Shown: piece by piece, positions 1-6,251 of the stretch | Position numbering within the stretch: the stretch's first letter is position 1 | How the letters are laid out: every line of letters begins with the position of its first letter | Origin: Acidobacteriota bacterium | Lineage (GTDB): Bacteria; Acidobacteriota; Holophagae; Thermotomaculales; Thermotomaculaceae | Assembly (NCBI GenBank): GCA_003650445.1 | Contig: QMQE01000096.1 | Coordinates: forward strand, 1 to 9,392 | Direction: 5' to 3' | Length of the DNA: 9,392 bases | Translations under genes and position numbers: made by a program | The notes under the pieces: model-generated | Told to the model about the DNA's origin: nothing | What the model saw: the letters and a program-made list of their open reading frames with translations, nothing else | Database searches by the model: none

Positions 1-2
1 AA

Positions 3-2426
3 CAGGGGCTGAAACTCATTGAAGAAATGAACGCACTGGGAAAAAAGATATTCAACGGGGTCAGATTTAAACCAGACCAACAGAAAAAACAGATTAGTCA
101 CGGCAACTTCCCCAAATGGATGACCGATGGACACCCCCTCGCCGATTTGAAAAATAAGAAAGCCGAGGTAGCAAATCTCGACGAGCTCCAGGAAATACTG
201 AATACTTTCCATCACGAATACAGAAACTACACTATTTCCAGGGCAGTGGAGGCATTCCGGGCGCCTGCACAGGTGTTTGGCGAATACCTCAAACTTGAAA
301 AACGATTTCTCAAGGAACTCAACAGTTTTGAAATCGGCAAAATGGCCCCTGTTATCCATCGGCTCCTTGAGGCATCCGGTGCACCGGTGGCCTTTTGTCG
401 GCTGGGGGAACAATACCAGCACTACCTCATTGACGAATTTCAGGACACTTCGAGAAGTCAGTGGAATGCCATGGCACCTCTGGTGGCCAATTCCTTATCC
501 AAAGGCGGTTCACTCTTCTTCGTGGGAGACACAAAACAGGCAATTTACGGCTGGAGAGGTGGGGATTACCAGCTCTTCCGGGAAGTACCGGAACAGAAAG
601 AAATTCGCCTGCCTGTGGGAGACAACTTCAAGCAGGAAACCCTCGGCACAAACTTCCGCTCTGCGAAAGAAATTGTCGGATTCAACAACGCACTCTTTTG
701 TGAAAGCAGCATGAAATTACTGGAAAACGGCCTCAATCTCTCCGGCCTCACGGAAATTTATGCACACGCTACCCAGAAAACAACACCGAATGCCCCGGAT
801 GGAATGGTCACCGTACAGCTCTTCCAGGCTACCGACAAAGACTCCAGAACCGCAGAAATTGAGGGATGGAGCAAGGAAATCATTAAGGATACCGCCACCC
901 GCTTCGGCCCCGGCAGCATCCTGATTCTGGCACGCTCCCGGGAAAAAGTACGGACAATTGCCGGCTGGCTGGTGGACATGGGCATCCCATTTGTCACGGA
1001 GGATTCACTGAAACTCTTCGGGAACCTCGCTGTTAAATCCCTGCTGGCACTACTCTCCGCCATGGTACTGCCGGAACCGGATACCTACCTGTGGGGACTT
1101 ATTGAAACCGGCTTCTTCGGAAGACTGAACGATTCCAATGCCACCGAACTTTTACAAAAACATGGGGATGAGACCAACAGAAAAATTCCGGCACTGCATT
1201 TCCTGAAGGAAAACGCCCCCGAATTTTATAAAAACTGGCTGAAACCCCTGGAAAAACTCCGGACCGACCACTCCGGATACGAACTGGCTACCAGGCTGGT
1301 ATCCTTTCTGGAACTGGAAAATACACCGGACCGCAACCTCATTGACCGTTTTCTCGAAGAAATTTTGAGCCTTGAGGAAAACGGCATCACCGACACCGTG
1401 GACATCGTAAACCACCTCTATGAAAAAATGGATGAAATCTCACTGTCCATGCCGGAAACAAAGGACGTTGTCCGGGTAATGACCATCCATAAGGCCAAGG
1501 GGCTGGAAAGCCCGGTGGTTCTCATCCCCTTCCTTGACTGGAAACTCGTAAACAGCCAGGGCATTATCATCGGAGAGGCGGAACCGGGAAGTGGAAAATA
1601 CCTGCAGATAAACAAAGAAATTGCCGAGCTGGATCCGGAACTAGGGAAAATCTACCGGGACGCCAAAGACCGGGAAATTGTGGAGAGCATCAATCTCATG
1701 TACGTGGCATTGACCCGTGCGGGACGGGAACTGTACATCGGCACCCCGGAAGCAACGTCGAGAACGAAAAAGACCGGCATCTCCGGCGTGTTCCAGCAGA
1801 TGATGGATGCCGCCGGACTGACATTTGATAAATCCGGCCTCTTCTGCAGCGGAAACCCCGGCGAAATAGCCGGGGCAGCGGAACAGACAGGCGAAAAAGC
1901 CGTTCAGCCCCCCTTTCGACAGGCATCCAGCCTCCTGTCCTTCGCCGACACAAGGGATGAGCCCTTTGAATTTGAAGCGAGGCTCAGGGGTACACTGCTC
2001 CACAAAGCCCTGAGCTTTATCCTTCATATTGAAGACGATAACTGGAACAATCTCGATGAAATTTCCAAAACCGCGTTGAACCGGGCTGCCGCTTCCCTCG
2101 GAATGGCCATGGACAAGACACACGAAGCCCCGGATATTGCCGCCATCTCCCGAATCCTTCTCGCATTGAAACCCTGGTTTTCACCGGACCTGCGGGCATG
2201 GAACGAAAAGGAATTTGTGGGGGCAAAGGGTGAAATGGTCCGGGTGGACCGACTGGTTGAGAAAAGCGGCCGGTTTATTCTCATCGACTACAAAACCGGC
2301 CGGGCCGACACGCGCTATCGTCGTCAAATCAAGCGTTACACTAAGATTTTAGATCCACTTGGAAAACCGATAGACGGGATTCTGGCTTATCTTGATACCG
2401 GGGAGGTGAACCATGTCCAGGCCTGA
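3..2426 (+). CDS. addA: AddA-type helicase-nuclease subunit, 5' truncated by window edge
   Basis: ATP-dependent superfamily 1 (UvrD/RecB-like) helicase carrying a C-terminal RecB-family nuclease. With AddB it should unwind and resect double-strand breaks in the cytoplasm to make 3' ends for RecA. The frame is open from base 3, so the N-terminus, including the Walker A motif, lies upstream. Numbering from the Met at base 27, the visible motifs are: motif II LIDEFQDT (134-141), motif III GDTKQAIYGWRGGD (167-180), motif IV GTNFRS (207-212), motif V VMTIHKAKGLE (484-494) and motif VI LMYVALTRAGREL (557-569). The nuclease domain has GTLLHKAL (655-662), D741 in RVDRLV, D754-Y-K756 in IDYKTG, then Q767 and Y771, so the catalytic set looks complete. 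At least 807 residues are present; AddA proteins are usually about 1000-1250. The stop codon overlaps the addB start by 14 bases, indicating translational coupling. The gene is GC-moderate like addB, and no frameshift is seen. Confidence 0.93.
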   Translation, partial: QGLKLIEEMNALGKKIFNGVRFKPDQQKKQISHGNFPKWMTDGHPLADLKNKKAEVANLDELQEILNTFHHEYRNYTISRAVEAFRAPAQVFGEYLKLEKRFLKELNSFEIGKMAPVIHRLLEASGAPVAFCRLGEQYQHYLIDEFQDTSRSQWNAMAPLVANSLSKGGSLFFVGDTKQAIYGWRGGDYQLFREVPEQKEIRLPVGDNFKQETLGTNFRSAKEIVGFNNALFCESSMKLLENGLNLSGLTEIYAHATQKTTPNAPDGMVTVQLFQATDKDSRTAEIEGWSKEIIKDTATRFGPGSILILARSREKVRTIAGWLVDMGIPFVTEDSLKLFGNLAVKSLLALLSAMVLPEPDTYLWGLIETGFFGRLNDSNATELLQKHGDETNRKIPALHFLKENAPEFYKNWLKPLEKLRTDHSGYELATRLVSFLELENTPDRNLIDRFLEEILSLEENGITDTVDIVNHLYEKMDEISLSMPETKDVVRVMTIHKAKGLESPVVLIPFLDWKLVNSQGIIIGEAEPGSGKYLQINKEIAELDPELGKIYRDAKDREIVESINLMYVALTRAGRELYIGTPEATSRTKKTGISGVFQQMMDAAGLTFDKSGLFCSGNPGEIAGAAEQTGEKAVQPPFRQASSLLSFADTRDEPFEFEARLRGTLLHKALSFILHIEDDNWNNLDEISKTALNRAAASLGMAMDKTHEAPDIAAISRILLALKPWFSPDLRAWNEKEFVGAKGEMVRVDRLVEKSGRFILIDYKTGRADTRYRRQIKRYTKILDPLGKPIDGILAYLDTGEVNHVQA
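2400..2408 (+). promoter_or_regulatory. Ribosome binding site of addB inside the addA 3' end
   Basis: GGGGAGGTG lies 4 bases before the ATG at 2413. It is a strong Shine-Dalgarno match and fixes that ATG as the addB start, although the site and the start codon both lie within addA coding sequence. Confidence 0.8.
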
Positions 2427-5286
2427 CACAAACACGCTTCATCAGCCCTCCCGCCTCATCGCCGTGGACGTGGGCTGCCGATTCATTGACAAGGTAGTTG
2501 CCATGGCAAAATCAATGATTGAATCAGGCAATGGGGAAATCAGCGTCATTTTCCCCAACCGCCGGGCGGTTCGCTTTTTCAACCACGCGCTGGGCGTTCC
2601 CCTGTCCCTGAATGTCACCGCTATGTCCGGCTCCGACCTGGTGCAAACCATCGTCTTTGCTAATGAGAGCCCGGCTCCAAAATTGCTGCAGGACATTGAC
2701 CGCTATTTTCTCCTCCTGGACTTGCTGAAAAAGGAGATGCCAGACTTATACAAAACCCTCGGCGGCGAACCCGACCCGGTTTTCCCATGGTGCATCCGCC
2801 TGGCCGCACTCCTCGACGAGCTGGACATGAACCTTGTGGAATCCGTCTCCGACTTTGAATACGTGGAAGAAACCGTTCCGGAGGCGGTAGAAATCCTCTC
2901 CCGCCTCGACGGTATTGTACAGGCCTATCGCACGGAACTGACAAAACAGGGGCTCACTGCCGACGGCGACCTCTACCGCCGTGCAGTACCCCTTGCCGAC
3001 ACCCTCCAGTCCCCGGTCATCATTGCGGGATTCGGCGCACTCACCGTCAGTGAAAAGCGCTTTTTCAGCAAACTGTTTAAGCGGGGGGACTGTGTGGTGA
3101 TGTTCCAGACCGATTTGGAGAGCCGTCATCCAAAATTTCATCCCTACCGGATCTTCGACAAATGGATGTCGGGAGAACTCTGGGGTATAAAACCGGAAAA
3201 GATTGAATGCGAAGCGTCTCTGACAATAGAAAACAACTGCCGCTTCTTTGAGAGTTTTGACATTCATTCCCAGGCAACCCAGCTCTACCGCATGCTCTCG
3301 GACAAACCCGAACGTTTTGAGAACACGCCCACCGATGCCGCTGTGGTGCTCCCGGCTACTGCTTCGCTGATCCCGGTGCTGCAGGTCATTCCTCAGGACA
3401 AGCTCAACGTCACTGCCGGCTATCCATTCATCAAAACCGGTTTCTTCCGCCTGATGAACGCCCTGATGGAACTGGGGCTCAAAACAGCGGACAGCCAATT
3501 CCTGTACGTTTCCATCATTCTGAAAATCATGAGCAATCCGCTGGTCCGTCCCCTCCTCACCGAGGCTGAAAGGCCGGAAAACAGCCCGCCATTTGAACAA
3601 ATTCTTCTTGAGAACGGGAAAAACCTGATGACGGAAGCCGAATTGAAAAAACTGGCAGAACAAAACGAGTGCAAAGCTTCTCTTACTTTCTTTCAAACCG
3701 CTGTCCTTCCCTTTATCCGGGCCCGTTCCCTCTCGGAAATCGGAAATGTGCTGGAAAACGTCGCAATCTCCGTTCTGAAAACCCTGCCCAGCACCGCCGA
3801 CGAGGGCCCGGAAAAGCGGATGCTCCGCAATTTTATCGAACAGATTCTCCCCCGTTTCAACAACAGCCGCTACCGGGAAACCCGCTTTACCTCCCCCCGC
3901 ATCCTCTTCATGCTGGTACGCCACCTGGCATCCGCCATATCTGTCCGCTTTGAGGGAAACCCCCTGGAGGGGCTTCAGGTCATGGGCTTTCTGGAATCCC
4001 GGATGCTGTCATTTGAACACGTCTTCGTACTGGATGTTAACGAAGGCATTCTCCCGGCTGAAACTCCGCCGGATCCCCTTCTGCCCACCGGGCTTCGCCC
4101 CGCATTGGGGCTTCCGGGGCCAAGAGAACGGGAAATGGTCCACGACTATCACTTCTACCGCCTGGTGGATTCTGCCAGAAACGTCGCCCTCTTTTACCGG
4201 AAAGGTGAAACCAGTGAACGAAAAAGCATCCGCTCCCGCTACATCGAACAGCTCCTCTTTGAAGCCGAGAGCACTGCATTTGAAAAAGACGGAAAACTGG
4301 AAATCCGGGACTTTGAAAGGAAAAAGGTACAATCCGCCGCCCTGCAGCTTGTTCAATTCACAAAAACCGGCATTCATATCCTGTCAGAGGCGGACTTCGC
4401 TATTCTTCAGTCCTACTTCAAAAACGGCATTTCTGCCAGCTTCCTCGACGAACTTCTCCAGTGCCCCCACCGTTTCTACCTGAAACGGGTATTGAAACTG
4501 CCGGAGGAAACCATTCTTCAGGAGGGGCAGAACCCCCGTGAAGTGGGTACCCTCGTTCACGAGGCATTGGAAAACGGCTTCAAAATCGCTAAAGGCAGGA
4601 AATTGACTTTCGATCTGCTGAAAACCGTAGAAAAAGAGACAATGAATGAAGCAAATCGGCTCCTCACGGACAAACTGAAAAACCTGCCCCCGACCCACCT
4701 TCAACTGCTGCTCTTCCTCGCTGAAAAACGCCTGGAGAAATACTTCTCGCTCTTGAACAAAGAATTGAACAAAAAAGAAATCACCATCGCCGGGCTGGAA
4801 GAAGAATTGAAGGCAACCCTCGATGGTGTAAAGCTATTCGGGAAAATCGACCGGCTGGACAAGGTAAAAGACAGGAAAACCGAGGTAGAAGAATGGCGGG
4901 TAGTGGACTACAAAACCGGTTCATTTGCCCAAACACCGGGGAAAAGGGGCTGGGACGAATTTCTCTCCAAAGACGCCGGGGAAGATTTTCCTGAAAAACT
5001 GTCACAGAAACTCCACTCCATCCAGTTGCCGCTGTATTCCTTCCTTGTTTCCCGGAACCGGAACATCCCCTTCGCAGGAGTGGCATCCGAATTGTTCCTA
5101 CTTGGGAAGGGCGAAGCAGCAGAATTCAAAGGGCAGATCATGGGAGAGGAAAACTTCATCAAAATCATCAAACAACTGCTGAATCACCTCCAACCCGGTG
5201 TTCCAATGAACCCGACAGAACAGCACGACCACTGCCGCTGGTGTCCATATGCCAAGACTTGCCGCTTCTCTGTCCACTCGGTGTGA
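2413..5286 (+). CDS. addB: AddB-type nuclease/helicase-like subunit with Fe-S cluster motif
   Basis: Second subunit of the AddAB end-resection complex, 957 residues. The C-terminal PD-(D/E)XK nuclease has H716 (GTLVHEALE), D813 (KIDRLD), D832-Y-K834 (VVDYKTG) and a Q871-L-P-L-Y875 stretch, a normal RecB-type active site. Four cysteines sit in the AddB iron-sulfur arrangement: C684 (QCPHRFYL) before the nuclease, and C941, C944 and C950 (CX2CX5C) after it, which in the family staple the nuclease domain with a 4Fe-4S cluster. The central FVLDVNEGILP (538-548) matches the conserved AddB/RecC-like helicase-fold signature. The N-terminus shows no GxxxxGK[ST]; at that position it reads VDVGCRFIDK and then VIFPNRRAVRFF. 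This resembles alphaproteobacterial-type AddB, so AddA is presumably the only motor. Its last codon and stop, GTG TGA, coincide with the left tip of an intergenic repeat element, so the native C-terminus may have been altered by a residue or more. Confidence 0.93.
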   Translation: MSRPDTNTLHQPSRLIAVDVGCRFIDKVVAMAKSMIESGNGEISVIFPNRRAVRFFNHALGVPLSLNVTAMSGSDLVQTIVFANESPAPKLLQDIDRYFLLLDLLKKEMPDLYKTLGGEPDPVFPWCIRLAALLDELDMNLVESVSDFEYVEETVPEAVEILSRLDGIVQAYRTELTKQGLTADGDLYRRAVPLADTLQSPVIIAGFGALTVSEKRFFSKLFKRGDCVVMFQTDLESRHPKFHPYRIFDKWMSGELWGIKPEKIECEASLTIENNCRFFESFDIHSQATQLYRMLSDKPERFENTPTDAAVVLPATASLIPVLQVIPQDKLNVTAGYPFIKTGFFRLMNALMELGLKTADSQFLYVSIILKIMSNPLVRPLLTEAERPENSPPFEQILLENGKNLMTEAELKKLAEQNECKASLTFFQTAVLPFIRARSLSEIGNVLENVAISVLKTLPSTADEGPEKRMLRNFIEQILPRFNNSRYRETRFTSPRILFMLVRHLASAISVRFEGNPLEGLQVMGFLESRMLSFEHVFVLDVNEGILPAETPPDPLLPTGLRPALGLPGPREREMVHDYHFYRLVDSARNVALFYRKGETSERKSIRSRYIEQLLFEAESTAFEKDGKLEIRDFERKKVQSAALQLVQFTKTGIHILSEADFAILQSYFKNGISASFLDELLQCPHRFYLKRVLKLPEETILQEGQNPREVGTLVHEALENGFKIAKGRKLTFDLLKTVEKETMNEANRLLTDKLKNLPPTHLQLLLFLAEKRLEKYFSLLNKELNKKEITIAGLEEELKATLDGVKLFGKIDRLDKVKDRKTEVEEWRVVDYKTGSFAQTPGKRGWDEFLSKDAGEDFPEKLSQKLHSIQLPLYSFLVSRNRNIPFAGVASELFLLGKGEAAEFKGQIMGEENFIKIIKQLLNHLQPGVPMNPTEQHDHCRWCPYAKTCRFSVHSV

Positions 5287-5418
5287 GAGAGGGATGAGTA
5301 GGAGTAGGAGTAAGAGTAAGAGTAGGAGTAAGAGTAAGAAAAATCAGGGAATTGGCACTTTACTCTCTGGCCAATTCCCTGTCTTTGTCTCTTCCTACAC
5401 TCGCACTTTCACTCACAC
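5281..5418. repeat. Intergenic inverted-repeat element with 6-base periodic arms
   Basis: The left arm (5281-5356) begins GTGTGAGAGAGG and runs into seven tandem GAGTAG/GAGTAA units at 5296-5337. The right arm, read as its reverse complement from 5418, begins GTGTGAGTGAAAGTGCGAG and continues in the same 6-base register. Both arms end inward in the same CAGGGAATTGGC sequence, so the whole 138 bp is an imperfect inverted repeat around a 13-base centre (5357-5369). The right arm has diverged more in its periodic part. No transposase is encoded. It could be a MITE-like or REP-like unit, or an extended transcription-termination structure. The name and mobility are inference; the symmetry and periodicity are read directly. 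Confidence 0.75.
5345..5381. repeat. Perfect 12-bp hairpin at centre of the intergenic element
   Basis: CAGGGAATTGGC (5345-5356) and its exact reverse complement (5370-5381) enclose a 13-base loop. It follows addB and could attenuate or stabilise the addAB transcript. The 3' side reads GTCTTTGTCT, not a clean T-run, so it is a poor intrinsic terminator on the plus strand. Confidence 0.75.
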
Positions 5419-5421
5419 TAA

Positions 5422-5445
5422 AAAAGGGGGCGATTGCCCCCTTTT
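5422..5445 (-). terminator. Intrinsic terminator of the ComEA-like gene, probably bidirectional
   Basis: AAAAGGGGGC (5422-5431) and GCCCCCTTTT (5436-5445) form a perfect 10-bp stem with a GATT tetraloop. On the minus strand it begins five bases after the TAG stop of the ComEA-like gene and runs into six consecutive T residues, the classic form. Read on the plus strand, the stem's TTTT could also help stop transcripts leaving addAB, so it may insulate the two converging units. Confidence 0.85.
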
Positions 5446-5450
5446 CCCCC

Positions 5451-5768
5451 CTACTTGACGGTAATGAATTTGCGCATTTTATCAAACATTTTCTGGCCGA
5501 TTCCCTTCACCAGCATCACATCCTCAACTTTCTTGAAGTTACCGTTCTTGGTACGGAAAGCCACGATGGCCTGGGCCTTCTTCTGGCCGATTCCCTTCAA
5601 CGTAATCAGCTGGTCCACCGAAGCGCTGTTGATATTGATGATCTGCGCATGCTGCTGCACATTGTTCACCTTCTTGCCTGCTTTCGCCGGAGCTGCCTGT
5701 GCCGGGGTGAAAGAACCGAGTACCATTGCCAGTGCGATTACCATTGTCATTCCAAAAACTTTTTTCAT
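5451..5768 (-). CDS. Secreted ComEA-like helix-hairpin-helix DNA-binding protein
   Basis: Small exported protein of 105 residues. Residues 1-25 form a signal peptide (MKKVFGMTMVIALAMVLGS..., cleavage expected after AQA25). After a short basic linker comes the ComEA core: ININSASVDQLITLKGIGQKKAQAIVAFR (start near 44) with a first helix-hairpin-helix at 54-72, then NGNFKKVEDVMLVKGIGQK with a second at 84-102. Proteins of this family bind double-stranded DNA without sequence specificity; in competent bacteria ComEA draws DNA across the outer envelope. There is no other competence gene here, so a role in uptake is possible but unproven. The start is supported by TGGAGG upstream. The two hairpin motifs share an exact 19-base stretch (5491-5509 and 5581-5599), suggesting recent duplication or conversion. 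The gene is alone between a strong terminator and a candidate sigma-54 promoter, and it converges on addAB. Confidence 0.88.
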   Translation of the reverse strand: MKKVFGMTMVIALAMVLGSFTPAQAAPAKAGKKVNNVQQHAQIININSASVDQLITLKGIGQKKAQAIVAFRTKNGNFKKVEDVMLVKGIGQKMFDKMRKFITVK

Positions 5769-5774
5769 CTGAAA

Positions 5775-5780
5775 CCTCCA
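5775..5780 (-). promoter_or_regulatory. Ribosome binding site of the ComEA-like gene
   Basis: On the minus strand TGGAGG lies six bases before the ATG at 5768 and decides this start. Confidence 0.8.
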
Positions 5781-5804
5781 ATAAATTTAATCACAGCTTC
5801 ATAA

Positions 5805-5820
5805 TGCCAGCCCCGTGCCA
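5805..5820 (-). promoter_or_regulatory. Candidate sigma-54 (-24/-12) promoter of the ComEA-like gene
   Basis: Read on the minus strand the site is TGGCACGGGGCTGGCA. The sigma-54 consensus TGGCACG-N4-TTGCW is matched at 11 of 12 defined positions with exact spacing; the one deviation is G for the second T of TTGC, and the essential GG and GC pairs are present. Initiation would fall near 5794, giving a leader of about 26 bases that contains the ribosome binding site. If real, the gene needs an enhancer-binding activator and RpoN. The octamer GTCTTATG (minus strand) occurs just upstream and again about 100 bp further; whether it is an activator site is speculative. Confidence 0.65.
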
Positions 5821-6020
5821 GGTTTGCATAAGACCCGTTTTTTCTGTCTGTTAGATAACTTTAACCCCTCCATGCCACCCATTCCCCCGTGTAATTAAAA
5901 TTTCACACTTTTTTGCAACTCATTGATTTATCATAAGACTTTCACTTCTGTGCCGGTAAATAAATTTTACATGCCCCGGAAAAGTGAGCCTTGTGCGTGG
6001 ACGCTTACGGCCTGTGGCCA

Positions 6021-6055
6021 AATGTCGGATGCTAATTGTTGAATGTTAAATGAAA
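6021..6055. repeat. Degenerate 7-base tandem repeat, five units
   Basis: The units AATGTCG, GATGCTA, ATTGTTG, AATGTTA and AATGAAA lie head to tail with no gaps and fit a loose AATGTTR consensus. The same 7-base periodicity, with a different consensus, recurs in the element at 7845-7968. Confidence 0.5.
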
Positions 6056-6071
6056 GATTACAAGAGTCATG

Positions 6072-6203
6072 GAGTTGGTAATTACCCGTCCTTTTCAAAT
6101 CCCTGCTTTTACTTAACCTCAGCTTTGGCTTTTACTCAACCTTTCCAGAAGTGGGCAAGTGGGTGGCAGAAAAAATCAATGAGTTGGCAATTACCTGTCC
6201 CTT
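6072..6203. repeat. Pair of 22-base direct repeats centred on GGYAATTACC
   Basis: GAGTTGGTAATTACCCGTCC (from 6072) and GAGTTGGCAATTACCTGTCC (from 6181) differ at two positions and are 109 bases apart. The first copy contains the perfect palindrome GGTAATTACC (6077-6086); the second has one change in it. Further related wording, AATT-CCCTGTC followed by TCCTAC-CTC, occurs in the right arm of the element at 5281-5418, which hints at one dispersed family. Confidence 0.7.
6105..6141. repeat. Two 14-base direct repeats, 23-base period
   Basis: GCTTTTACTTAACC (6105-6118) and GCTTTTACTCAACC (6128-6141) differ at one base and sit between the two larger direct repeats. Confidence 0.65.
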
Positions 6204-6214
6204 CCGCTCCTACC

Positions 6215-6236
6215 CCTCTGCGTCCTCGGCGGTGAA
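6215..6236. repeat. Dispersed CTCTGCGTCCTC-type intergenic motif
   Basis: The minus-strand reading TTCACCGCCGAGGACGCAGAG closely resembles a short motif (TTCACCGCAGAG-ACGCAGAGG) that I recall as a recurrent intergenic word in many environmental bacterial genomes. Only one copy lies here, so the claim rests on that recollection. Confidence 0.4.
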
Positions 6237-6251
6237 TTTCCTTCATTCTGT

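Larger units (their letters stand above)
5821..6251. other. Gene-poor intergenic region with several short repeats
   Basis: I see no coding region here: short frames lack ribosome binding sites and recognisable products. The first part (5821-6000) is AT-rich and would hold the upstream activating region for the sigma-54 promoter; it includes an imperfect palindrome GTGTAATT...TTCACAC (5889-5908) and CATAAGAC twice. The second part (6001-6251) is a patchwork of repeats listed separately. No clear intrinsic terminator for the minus-strand ATPase gene ending at 6252 is visible. Confidence 0.7.

Noticed and set aside
2746..3924. A 392-codon open frame on the minus strand inside addB.
   Set aside because: It is antisense to a conserved coding region, shows no recognisable domain and has low-information composition. 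It is a shadow of the GC-moderate addB codon pattern.
5249..5458. A frame encoding an arginine-serine/lysine-serine rich peptide.
   Set aside because: The peptide is just the translation of the hexamer repeat in one frame; there is no independent coding evidence.
6072..6203. A CRISPR array formed by the direct repeats.
   Set aside because: There are only two copies with unequal internal structure, no further units and no cas genes.
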